This document shows, piece by piece, positions 24,751 to 36,500 of a DNA stretch of 64,000 nt. The notes beneath the pieces were generated by a model, which was given only the letters and a program-made list of their open reading frames with translations, was not told the origin of the DNA and did no database searches. Made by a program: the position numbers and the translations under genes. How positions within the stretch are numbered: the first letter of the stretch is position 1; each line of letters starts with the position of its first letter. Location: contig CM063250.1 in the NCBI GenBank assembly GCA_032158295.1, positions 2,797,501-2,861,500 on the forward strand, in the 5' to 3' direction. This DNA comes from Pycnopodia helianthoides. Lineage: Eukaryota; Echinodermata; Asteroidea; Forcipulatida; Asteriidae.

Positions 24751-24984
24751 GTTACAGCTGTCCTCACACTGTGTTCGTCTTTAATGCTTATACGTTGACA
24801 GCTTCATCTCATATAACTGGGTGCTCTGATGCCGTGGAGTGTCAAACTTCGAGTGCCCTGAGGTTACTGACCGAGGTGTGACCGAGATTTTTTTTCTTTC
24901 CATTCTGCTCCAAAAATAATAGTAGTAGTAGTAGTTGGCAGACGTCTGTCGCGGACGACACAATGTCAAGTTTAGATGCATCCA

Positions 24985-25365
24985 TCAAGGACATCTTCCT
25001 CTCCTCATCTTGTCAGTTTGTTGGTGATCATGTCTCATCCCATCATACAGCATAGACCTCCAGCTGGAGCGGTGGCTAGCCAACTGAGGCCATGACCTGG
25101 TGGGGATTTTAAAGTCTACCAAATCTCTCTTCAAGACATCTTTGAAACGTAGTTTGGGACGTCCAACTGGTCGGTCTCCATTTTGGAGGACTCCATAAAG
25201 TATGGAGCGGGGGATTCGGTGTGATTCCATACGGGTCACATGACCAGCCCAGAGGCATAGCTCAGATTGACAGTAATTTAACTCTGGAACTGGAGAGTAG
25301 TTTGTACGAGAATCTGATTCATTAGACACTGGCTTTATAAGTGCGTGCGCATCGGATTGCATCAT
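24985..25365 (-). pseudogene. LINE reverse-transcriptase ORF C-terminal fragment
   Basis: The - strand frame reads WAGHVTRMESHRIPRSILYG, then RPVGRPKLRFKDVLKRDL, then SWPQLASHRSSWRSMLYDG. This is the C-terminal tail of non-LTR retrotransposon ORF2 proteins (the LRWAGHVVRM...GxRxxGRPxxRxKD...R..WR pattern). About 126 codons are open. The upstream reverse transcriptase and endonuclease are missing, so it is a 5'-truncated remnant. Confidence 0.85.
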
Positions 25366-26503
25366 TGATAATCTGGAACCGAGAAGCTTCTGGTGCCTTT
25401 GGGCAGGGCCCCAAGATGATGATCGGCAGGCAGTTGTAAATTTGGCTTTTGCTGATGTGCAAATGGGGCTTCCCGTTCATTTTCGGCCAAAAAAACGCAG
25501 TCTTTTTCACGTCCATGCTTTCGTATTAAAGTGATTTTGCCTCTTCAGTTGAAACCGCCATTCAATTTCCCTTTGAGGCATGTGAACTTAATTAGCATCA
25601 TATTCAATAAAAACTTATGCCTATATAAGGCGTTCTTTTCAGCCATACGAGATCGGCATTCAATATTATTTAGCAGAGCCTCGCGCAACAAGAGATTCCT
25701 GCGAAAAGCCGTGGCCAATTTGGACTGCTGTTCGAGTGGGGTGTTAAATTGAACAATATTGCTTACATATTTGAACATTATTATATGAATGACTGTTTTG
25801 AGGATCCCCTTCTCTTTCGCGTGAAAAAAAGAATAGTGCGAGTTTAAATTGGCCACACATTTTGGCGAAAATGACTAAAGTCTATTTTATCAAACGCTAA
25901 AAACGCGTGCAAAAAAGAATATATGGCTCAAAAAGAGTATTTTGGAAACGCGAGATGTTGGTTACAATTCACTCCTTGAAAATTACAACCACCCACCCAG
26001 CCTCTCAGAATCAAACCCACCGAATAGGTAAGACTTCCTCAGTTGAAAACAGCAACAACAATAACAACAAACAAAACAGTGTTCAGACCGAACATCAAGA
26101 AAAATAGATTACGCTTCCACCGCTGAAGATGCACCAGTACAAATAAATTGTTCCGAGAAGTATTCCCGTCTGTCATAATGCAGGAAAATTGATCCCAAAT
26201 TACTCCTCACTACGATTTGAAGCACTTACACGAAAGTGCACGCCCCCCCCTCGACTTTGCATCCACCAACGTCGTATTTTCTTGAATACCTTTATCAATA
26301 AATAAACGAAACTTTCACAGGTCGATGACGAGAGGATGATAATTAGATTACCCTTCCCGCCAAAACAGCCATCACTCCTAGAAAGGTCAAGTGATTCGTA
26401 ATTGGTTGGACTCTTCAATCTTCCAAGGCAAAGTAAACGATATCTGTGTACTGTCCTATGTTGAGAATAAATCTGGCGTTGAGGACAATTATTGCGTATT
26501 GTG
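25366..26503. other. non-genic stretch
   Basis: AT-rich, probably including the degraded upstream part of the LINE. ORFs at 25531-25856 overlap on both strands and lack motifs. Confidence 0.35.
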
Positions 26504-26871
26504 TATAGATAGTTCCCAGTAGACGCCATCTTTACGGGCAAAGTGCATTGGCTTGCAGGTGCGTCAAACGCTCAACTTATTAACGCACCCGCGTTGTTCA
26601 CCGACCAATCCTGCAATGAGTTTCGTGAAATGCGCGCGTGTTGCACGCCGTTCTCACACGAAACGCACGACTGTTTGTTCTAAACTGCCCGTAAAGATGG
26701 CCGATTTACGTCATACTGCAATCTATCTATAGAACGGAACATTTCACGAAACTCACTGCACGATTGGTCAGTGAACAACGCGGGTGCGTTAATAAGTTGA
26801 GCGTTTGACGCACCTGCAAGCCAAAATGCACTTTTGCCCGTAAAGATGGCGTCTACTGGGAACTATCTATA
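26504..26871. mobile_element. foldback element with ~130-bp inverted arms (family N)
   Basis: Arms start TATAGATAGTTCCCAGTAGA and run inward through GACGCCATCTTTACGGGC and CGCTCAACTTATTAACGCAC to TTTCGTGAAATG. The right arm is the inverse with a few mismatches. The loop is about 110 bp with a second copy of the CCCGTAAAGATGGC motif. Confidence 0.9.
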
Positions 26872-27454
26872 GGCCTTTGCCTCTCTCCCCTCAAGTGAAT
26901 GGAATAAGTATTATCATAGGCGATTTGGGTTTCTTCGTACATGTACGTGCATCCGGTCTCGAACATAGGAGACTCGTGGATTCGTGTTTTGTTTTCAGCC
27001 AAAAATAGTAAACTCCACTGAGATAACATGGAACTTGTATTGTTTATACTATCTTATTGTCTTTGTTGGGAGGATAATTATCATAAGATGGGCGAAGATC
27101 AAGTTTGCATGGTTGTTTTATAATCTAGAACTGAAGTGAATGTTCCGTGAAAGATTGATTTATTCTAGCGGGATGTGCCTCCGCAAACCCCCTTTTAATT
27201 CCCGCCGTTCATTTCCTCCTACTGTCAGTGACTCCCAGGAAATGTACAAAGTCACCCCCTCTTAGGTGTCAACAAGTGGATACTTGTATTACATAAAGGG
27301 GCTGATTACTGAAGGAGACGGCGCCGTGGTACAACAATGATTAATTAAAACATTATGCAGACAAAGTACGTTCAAGCATGATGGGGGCAAGTACGGTTTG
27401 ATACCGTACTCATGTATTTCATAAGCTGTACACAGTGGTTGCTCTAGACCAATA

Positions 27455-27838
27455 TTAAAGGAACATTACAGAATTTGTTTTTGCTAACAAAACAGTTGCT
27501 GGCAGTGTAAGCACTTTATGAAATCCACCATATATATAAACTGACAAACCTGTAGAAGTTTGAGATCGATCGGCCATCTGGGTCACGAGAAAATAGTGAA
27601 AAACCGATTACACGTTTGCATGAAATCATATAGATTCAACAAATGAATAAAACGCTCACTGAGCGATAAACTCCAATCGGAAAATTAGTTTATTAATTTC
27701 TCATCAAATATGGCATTTCAGACAGAAATATTTCAAGGGATGTTTTCTACTATCATCATCATTAGACCGTGTAAGTTTTATGTAAATCTGTGATCAGAAG
27801 TATATTTTACAGTTACCAATTCTGTAATGTTCCTTTAA
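27455..27838 (+). mobile_element. family A MITE, copy 3
   Basis: TTAAAGGAACATTACAGAAT ... CTGTAATGTTCCTTTAA; internal deletion of the T-run near the right end. Confidence 0.92.
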
Positions 27839-27924
27839 TGATTGGCGATAAATTCAGATAACTCAACAGCTTGAAGGAAGCGCGTGTCCAAAACCCGATG
27901 TTTGAAAACAGTGAAAACATTATC

Positions 27925-28305
27925 ATGTGTAATGTAATTACTGCAAAAATTAAATACCACGAAAAACATACTCGATTGGTGAGAAGTACTGCATCTGTTG
28001 ATAATGTATAACAATTTGAGAAACGACTTCCTTCTAAGGAATGTGGTTTTAGAGAAAGGGATTAAAAAAATCAATCTGAGAAATGTTTCATATACTTATG
28101 AAACGTTTCTTAGATTGTGTATTCCAATTACGGATTATTCTTCCTGCATGGACATAACCACTCCAGATTTTCAGCGATATCTCAGACACCACTTTTTGAA
28201 ATGGAATGTTCACAATTTAGTTTTAATGTATATTATGTATGTCTACGTTTATATGGGAATAAAACAATCGAACGGTTCCAAAAACTAAATGTACTTTGCC
28301 TTTAA
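27925..28305 (+). mobile_element. degenerate family C MITE, copy 4
   Basis: Retains the family C central hairpin (GAAATGTTTCATA...TATGAAACGTTTC), TTCAGCGATATCTCA and the GTACTTTGCCTTTAA end. The left end is lost. Confidence 0.6.
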
Positions 28306-28627
28306 AGGGTGTGTACAACATTGGTAAGATTGCAAAATATAAATGTTCACAGATTTGCACATAACTTACATGGTATAAAAATGGTCGTAGTGGTAAACCT
28401 CCCATGAAATAGTTTTGCTTGAAATGCTATAGTTTTTAGGAAATTAGTAAAAACAAATCGCGCGTGTCCAAAACCCGATGTTTGAAAACAGTGAAAACAT
28501 ATCATGTGTTTTTACTGTTTTCTCATGACTCCGAAGACCGTTTGTTATTTCATGTATATTTATGTTGGGTCACATAAAGTGCGAATATTAGTCTTTGAAA
28601 ATTACCAATGTTGGACATGTGCTTTAA
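28302..28627 (+). mobile_element. degenerate family B MITE, copy 5
   Basis: TTAAAGGGTGTGTACAACAT and AATGTTGGACATGTGCTTTAA ends; shares its left TTAA with the C copy beside it. Confidence 0.65.
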
Positions 28628-29092
28628 AGAGTCGCGAATTGTGTCGGGTGGTGGCGCTCTTCTCTAGGTAGCGAGGCCTTCTCTAACACCATAAGGCCAT
28701 TGCTGCATTGTTGTCACCCTTAAGGCAATGTGCTAAAGGTTTAGTGCGCCTTTCATTTTAGTTAGAAAATTAATTTTAACAATGTGCTAACAAATTCTCA
28801 AAGTATGTTTTGTCCGCGAAAGGTTGGTTACATGGGTCATTTTTTAGAAATTGACATTTCATTCATCATTTTGGTTTTCATCAAAAGAGTGAACATGTTG
28901 TCATTACGGAGATTGTAAATTTGAACATTTCAAAAAAATATATAATATGAACACTTCAAACACTGCAACTATCTTATCCGACCTTTGTCTACCCAAACTA
29001 CGTAGCAAACAAATTCGAGTGTACATTGTGTCTTTATTTGCTATTCCAGGGACATTATACGGACGGTGTAAGAACCATTTTGGCAAATAATT
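28628..29092. other. non-genic stretch
   Basis: AT-rich, no gene or repeat recognised. Confidence 0.35.
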
Positions 29093-29470
29093 TTAAAGGA
29101 ACATTACAGAATTGGTAAGAAAAAAACTTGTAAAATATACCTTTTAAAACTTACACGGTCTAATGATGATGATAGTAGAAAACGTCCCTTGAAATATTTC
29201 TGTCTGAAATGCCATATTTGATGAGAAATTAATAAACTAATTTTCCGATTGGAGTTTATCGCTCAGTGAGCTTTTTATTCATTTGTTGAATCTATATGAT
29301 TTCATGCAAATGTGTAATCGGTTTTTCACTATTTTCTCGTGACCCAGATGGCCGATCAATCTCAAACTTCTACAGGTTTGTCAGTTTATGCATATGGTGG
29401 ATTAAATAAAGTGCTTACACTGCCAGCAACTGTTTTGTTAGCAAAAACCAATTCTGTAATGTTCCTTTAA
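29093..29470 (-). mobile_element. family A MITE, copy 4 (reverse)
   Basis: Same TTAA ends; interior reversed relative to all other A copies (begins with TTGGTAAGAAAAAAACTTGT). Confidence 0.93.
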
Positions 29471-30864
29471 CTGAAAACACATCATGAAGTTTAAGTGGCA
29501 GTGATAAAAATGTCAATGATTGACTGAACATCGTGACGAGCTACTCACTGTGCTGAGGCACAGTCCCGTTGAAAACAAAATAAAAAGAAGAGAGGTCCAA
29601 ATAAAACACAAATCGTGCAAACACAACTTCAACATCGGCAAATCTTAGCAGTGACGTCATAACAACTGTACATTGCAATCTGCTGATATTCACGAAGGCC
29701 TTAGTATTCCGTTCACCTCACGGACATGACAAAGCGACGTCACTGTTACTGTTGCCAGCCCTATGGGTCTATACTTCGCTTTCTTTTCGGTAAATATTGA
29801 ACCCTGGATATCAAATTCTAGTTCTGTTCCCGACCAATCGGGTCAGTCGTAGATTGTAAGATGAGATCGTCGATAAATGCGTTCGCTCGTTCCCGGCGCC
29901 TCCGTGGCTTCGGGCTAGCCGGGTATAGACAGTGTTATCTGCTCAATACTGAGCGCCCGTCACTGTTTCGGAGAGGCACGCACGCAACGGGGGGAGGAGG
30001 TAAACAAAAAGACGATGGGAAAATAAAGGTTGTTATATAGTGCGCCCTCAATTTGTCAAGATTTACCATGCAAATTTTAACGGCTCCACTTTTAACGTGG
30101 AGACTGTGGGCATGTGTTTTGCTATATAGGCCTATTGAGGGATTAAAAGGCATGATTCAGTATACGTGTTCATGTCACTTTCGTTTGATTTATGGTCAAT
30201 CAAATGAAAATGTAACCCAGATAAAATATCATGTTTATAACAAATTGAACCTTCGGGAGTGTTTTTTTTTTTTTACGGAATTGTAAACATTATACATCCA
30301 ATTTGTCTTACATAAGCTCATTGAACAGACTAATTTGCCATGACGACCAGTTCTACACAAAAAAAAAACCCACTTAATTTAATTGCTACAGGCATATAAG
30401 TTGCTTGCTTGAAAACAATCGAAACTGACAGTGACATGATTATGTATGACGTCATGCGGATACAAACGCCACTTGCTGTACATTATAATAACTTAAATGA
30501 CTGTTGTTGCATCTTGTTTTGTAACCATACGCTGTTTTTTGTTTTTGTTTTTGTTTTGTTTTGTTTGAGGACCACTTACTCTTGTAATCTTTGCCATCTT
30601 ACGATATCCGTACTCAATCTTTCCATCGACAATGATTCATGGGTGACCCCCCTTCACCCAAACTATAATAATTGTAGAGTAGCCTGTACCTATTCCTTAT
30701 GGTTTCATAGGCATTGCAAAAAAATAGTGTATTCAAGCCTCCACCAGGCTACCCGGCGGTTTCTTTGTTTCTTTATGACCTAATCAATAACCATTGTGCC
30801 ACACCGTAATAATGGATGGTGATGATATCGCGCGCCAAATTACATGCATCAATTCTTCGTTGTT

Positions 30865-30899
<35 letters not shown>

Positions 30900-31602
30900 G
30901 CTTGCCAGCCTGAGCGTTCTTCCCTCTGGACTTATCACCTGACAAGAACTAATGATTTTCCCGGTTGTGTAATGTACGCTATGTATATATATATATGGTT
31001 TGTTTAATCAACCAAATGGTCATTTTAAAAACAGTACCAGCAAGACTGTATAGCTGATGTGTTGTTCGCCATAATATAGCAACATCCAGCAGGAGACATT
31101 TCGTATTAAGGTAATCAACGTTTGAGATTGTACTCTCTGTTTGCTTATAATAGTATTAAAAATAGTTTCATTATCATTTTGTCTTGTTTGTACATAGGTG
31201 TACACTTAATCCATGGTGTGTGTAGTAATTAGCATTTTTGCAATGTTGTATCTATTTGCCCTAATTGTTCGTCTGCTAAAGCGCGACATGTTTTAACGTC
31301 ACGGAAAAATGAAATCGCACTTTTCGTCTCAGTAAGTCGTAGTTTGTTATTTCGATCACACGTTATTTTGTATTGCTTAATTTTTCCACTTCTTTGGTGC
31401 CTGGGTTTATTGTTGTTTACTTTTCCTCCTTCGTATTTGTTTGCAGTGCGTCACAAACACGACGTCGCGATCTTGATGTAATAACATGTTGAATTAAATA
31501 ATTTTGAGAAGCCCATTATTTTGTTTTACTTCGTATAATTTATTAGAATGCATGCAAATTTAATTTTTAAATAAAGGAATATCATGATTTCTCATCGTAT
31601 AA
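29471..31602. other. non-genic stretch
   Basis: A CpG-richer patch lies at 29.86-30.0 kb and a T-run of 32 at 30867-30898. The 124-codon ORF at 30409-30783 has no family match and is not supported. Confidence 0.35.
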
Positions 31603-31981
31603 CTAAAGGAACATTACAGAATTGGTTTTTGCTAACAAAACAGTTGCTGGCAGTGTAAGCACTTTATGTAATCCACCATAATACATAAATTGACAAACCT
31701 GTAGAAGTTTGAGATCGATCGGCCATCTGGGTCACGAGAAAATAGTGAAAAAACGATTACCACATTTGCATGAAATCATATAGTTCAACGCTCACTGAGC
31801 GATAAACTCCAATTGGAAAATTAGTTTATTCATTTCCCATCAAATATGGCATTTCAGACAGAAATATTTCAAGGGATGTTTTCTACCATCATCATAATTA
31901 GACCGTGTATGTTTTATGTAATCTGTGATCAAAAGTATATTTTAGAGGTTTTTTCTTACCAATTCTGTAATGTTCCTTTAA
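31603..31981 (+). mobile_element. family A MITE, copy 5
   Basis: Left end mutated to CTAAAGGAAC; right end intact. Internal 12-bp deletion near AGTTCAACGCTC. Confidence 0.92.
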
Positions 31982-32978
31982 CGATCTGGTAAAGGCAAAA
32001 AAAAACACTATTAAAACAAACAGCTTTTCCCCGATCCCTTCAACTGGGTCACCTTGTTCATTCCGGAAAAAAATACCGTTAACTCAAAATGTAAATTAAT
32101 CATCAAATAGTAACATTCACATATTTTGTAACTAAAAAAAAAAGCATTCCTCCCACTTTCTTTGGTATGTCTCTTTCTTTATGTTGTTATTTTGGTAATC
32201 ATAGATAATTTGCATACTGTTTTCTTGAGGTACAAATATTTTAAATCAACTTTACGTCATTTTCTTTCAGTGTAATTCATTTGACGGTTTGCTGTGAAAC
32301 TAATGACTTACAAAAGTGCACGGCCCTATTTTCGCAGAAAGAACTTTTTAAAGGCCCTATGTCACGGAAAATGCCGAAATACATATAACATGCAAAACCA
32401 CGGGTGAAAATTGTTGATTTGCGTGATTTCCAGTCAGAATCCCGACAATAACTCATATTAGTTTTTAATCAATACCACTTATCATCGGCAGATTGTTTAA
32501 GAACTTCAATGAAACCTTACAACTTTTCGAGTACCAAGTAAAACACATTACAAGTAAAACACATGGGGAATGTCATCTATTTTTTTTGCAATTTGATACA
32601 TTTTCGATATGAAATGTTGAAACTTAGCCAGCAGTTTTTAATCACTTAATTTCATGAGTAATTGTAAACAAGAAAAAACAACATATTATCGCATAGCCTA
32701 TCATCGTTTTGAAAAAAAATAAGGAACCTCCGACAATGAACTAGCTTGAACTTAAATTGTTATAATTAAGTTTCACGGAAAAAAAAAAACCCAAACACAC
32801 ATTAAAAGAAATGCCGATAGTATTGCATCTCCTTTTGACGAAGGTTGGAAAACCGTCCGATAATTATCAAAACTAAACGGGATGCAGGTGGAACACAACT
32901 CGCTGAGTGGAAATTAACGTCATTTCTTACCCTCGTCAATCTTTAATAAATACAATTACTCAACGAGCTATACCGGCG
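31982..32978. other. non-genic stretch upstream of the PRR5-like gene
   Basis: AT-rich. TTAAAGGCCCTATGTCACGG at about 32349 looks like one end of another TTAA element, but I could not find its partner. Confidence 0.35.
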
Positions 32979-32986
32979 TATAAATA
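32979..32986 (+). promoter_or_regulatory. possible TATA box of the PRR5-like gene
   Basis: TATAAATA lies 288 nt before the start codon, which would give a 5' UTR of about 260 nt if no upstream exon exists. In AT-rich DNA this can arise by chance. Confidence 0.25.
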
Positions 32987-33273
32987 ATTGAAACAATTCC
33001 TTCGATCTTCTTCACCTGTATCAATGACGAATCATTATCAAATACTTGTGCGAACGAGCGGTTCCAGTGATAATTTTATTTGCTTGGTCTTGATTTTTAT
33101 TTCCCGCATTTTTTTCTCTCTTCCCTTTCTTTACAGAAGATCTTCTGTTGATCTTCGGGTGCCCCAACAACAGTTTCATCTTGACTGTTACCATTGTTAC
33201 CAATAGACAATCGTCAAGTGGGCGATACTAACTTTGACGCTTCCCTATTCAAATAAGGCACTGAATAGCAACC

Positions 33274-33503
33274 ATGATTAGCAAGTCACGCCAATCCATT
33301 GCCAACATAGCCCCGCCGCTGAGCGGCCTGGGTCATCGCCAGGGTTCACAGGGCGATATCAGCCGGGTGCTCTTCGGCAAGGTAAAGGGAGTGAGCGGCG
33401 GGCGCAGAGGCTCTGCGATGGCCGTCATGCAGCGGGCCGAGTACGAAGATACAGCCATCAAATCACAACAGGTGTTGGGCTTACGGAATGATGATTGGAA
33501 CAG
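33274..33503 (+). CDS. PRR5: PRR5-like exon 1 (residues 1-76 plus 2 nt)
   Basis: This is the first coding exon. It starts at ATG 33274 in a favourable context (AACC before ATG) and follows an in-frame stop at 33262-33264. It encodes a basic, Ser/Gly-rich N-terminus and ends in ...NDDWN plus AG, before donor GTTAGTG. Joining AG to the T of exon 2 gives Ser, producing the conserved WNS. Confidence 0.85.
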
Positions 33504-36500
33504 GTTAGTGTAATTAGCGGTGATCACTTTTTGGTAATAACTGACACTGTATATTTGTTTAATTGTCGTTCAGCTAGACAGTGACGAGCGCAGCCGACAG
33601 TTGCAAGGTCTAAGGTCTATGCTAACATGAAGCATACGACGTACATACTGTACGGAAGAAACTACGATCGGTATATTAATGACATCAACGGCTGTTCTAT
33701 GTATCAAGGTGTTAAGAGAACGATTCCAACAACTGTATATGTCAATATTGATTCATCTTAAATAATTGACAAATACTTAAAACTCAGGAATTTACGAATT
33801 AGTATAATGTTGTTCTTTAGTACACAGATGTTGTAGCCAACCCAAATAAATATGACGTTAATAATGTATGAACAGTCGTGTAGTGAATGACAACTTGAGG
33901 TCAAGATCAATGGAAGGGGCCATCCATAAATTAAACATTGTTTGCTGTAATTTTCAGCTACCAACCATAACTCATGTGGATAATAAGGGTATGCGGTAAC
34001 CCAAAATGTGAAGTCATGTTCAACTTCTCTAATAATTCTCAAAACATAGCCATGCAATCAATCAGTCCACACCATTCGGGTTTATTTATTCAGCAAGTAT
34101 TCCTTACTATACAGAACGCTAGTTTTGTTATGACAGTATGTAAATAACACTCATGTCTTGTGTGGCCTTGATCAGCGTTGTTTAACAATAGCCTCCAATA
34201 TGTTCCCAAGGTAATGAAGAAACTGGATTGACAAAGCGATCATAAAATTACCATACAGTCTGTTCAAGCTCTGAAGTTTATAGCTCTGAATGGTGTAATC
34301 ACATACAGTATGGAAGTGGACTTTGAGCTATACTATGCTTCGAATCATTGCCAAATATTTTGGGATAAAGTAAAGACCGTAGTTTGGAATAAACAGCATC
34401 AGGCACACAGAGAGTCAAAGGGGAGCCATTAATCAAAACGGGTTCGAAATCACTGTAATAAAAAACAAGCTCAGAGCTTAATATAAAACGATAAATGTAT
34501 ATGTCTCATGCATCTATTTTAGTCATGTTTCAAATAATGTATAACAGGCCTATACCTATAAGGCCTTTGGAAGGATATCGGTCACCTTTGTTCTCCATAT
34601 CCTACATGCTGTAACCATGGAGAACTGAGGGTGCAGGTGGGGAACAAGACTCGCCAGTCTGGTCCCTCTGATGTAACATTACAATTTGAAGTATAATCGT
34701 CAGTGTAATCAGAAAACTAAACAAAAATGGACGCATCAAAATAGTCGATTATCCTTCAACTTTACTTTTAACCGTTTGATTTGCCACCGAGCTACCATTA
34801 TCGTGTTTTAATCTCATTCCGTTATCAAGGGACTTTAAGTTAATTACACTAACTAATATCTTTTATTAGAAGCATGTAGGTGGCTCAAAAAAGACACACT
34901 GATTCTTGGATAGCAAAGTATTTGTTTACAATAGATACTATAGTAATTTTGGATAGCAAAGTATTTGTTACATAGATACTATATTTATTTTTTACTATGT
35001 ATAAACTATTCTCACAATTAATTATAGGCAAGAGCGTCAGTATTCTGACGACCTGATAGTTTATAATTATTTTTTTGTTTACTCTACACGGTACCTCCAC
35101 TAGGTTATCCATCTTGGTTTCCCCATAGGCCCCTATCCATTATGCGTGACCACATCGAGGAAGGAGGGAAACAATAAATGGTAGGCTACATGGGACACGA
35201 CGAAAATGTTGCCATAGTAACCGTATACACGATGTTCTTATTTTTCAACACCACCTTGCTATTTTAATTAAAGTTGCCTAATATAGATCCCCAATGTCAG
35301 TTCTCAAAGACCAGAAACAAAATCGTAAATAGTTATGGTTTCTTTCAATAAAGTATAGCAGCTGGCGTATAATGGATATATCAAGGGAAAACTGATGATT
35401 AAAATGCATATATTATTGTCTAAAATAATCATATCACAAAATGATAACACTGCACCAACAATTCAGAGCTGTTTAGCAGTTGCTTGGTTTGCATTACAAG
35501 AACTGTAGTCTTGTTATATCTCACTATAAGCACTAGATTATATTCAGGGCTGTTTATCAGTTGATTGGTTTGCATTACCAGAACGATAGTCTTGTTATAT
35601 CTCACCATTATGAGCACTATTGAAGCTAGCATTCCACACTGCCCAGAGTAAACAATAGCAGAAGGTGGGACAAACCCAATACGTACAGTAATGGGTCACC
35701 TATTTCCCGTAGATGGGTCACCAAAATTAATGTAAGATTCGTGGTAAATTTTGCTACTCTCCAAATGTACATACTATTGCATTGTTTCTTGCAAGGCCTA
35801 TTTGCTTAACATTTATATAATCTTTTAAAATTTTAGGGGTATATTGTGGTGGTTTAGGGGCAGTGGTAAGGGGGTGTGTCCCAAGGCATGTTTTGGGGTC
35901 TGCCCACAAAAATTTATTAGTTTTAGTCTGTCACTTCAGTGATTCGAAACAATCCTCCAAAGAAAACTTGTTCCTTCTCAACTACCGTCAAAGTCAGGAA
36001 AATAGCATTTGAGGACCACAAACATCGTTGTTGATTTCGGTTGATGCAATCGAAATAGCCTGATTAAGCGTGCTTGACTCGTTAGGATATTTAAACCAGA
36101 GGATGGGAATTAATATTCTTCCAAAAACTAAATTAAGAATTGCGATTGCGTGATAAAACAACTTAGCCAAACTCCAAAAACCTCATACGCACTCGTATAT
36201 AAAACGAAACATTATGGCGATTGTCACAAAGAGAAACAATTTTTTTCTATTTGCAAATTTGACACACATCATGTAACAGTCGCTAGGCAAGGGATGCATG
36301 CAGACGAAGACCATTCACATTTTCCCGGGCAACATTATCCTCAGCAATTTCATAATTACCACCCCCTCCCCGCATTGTGCACCGCAAATGGATTAGTCCC
36401 CTTGTGCCATTCTTTCCCTGATCAGACTTAAGTGTTCTTCCTACCTCCAATATCCTTTTCAGAGTTACGATGCCCAGCGTAGGCCCTAATCATATGGGAA

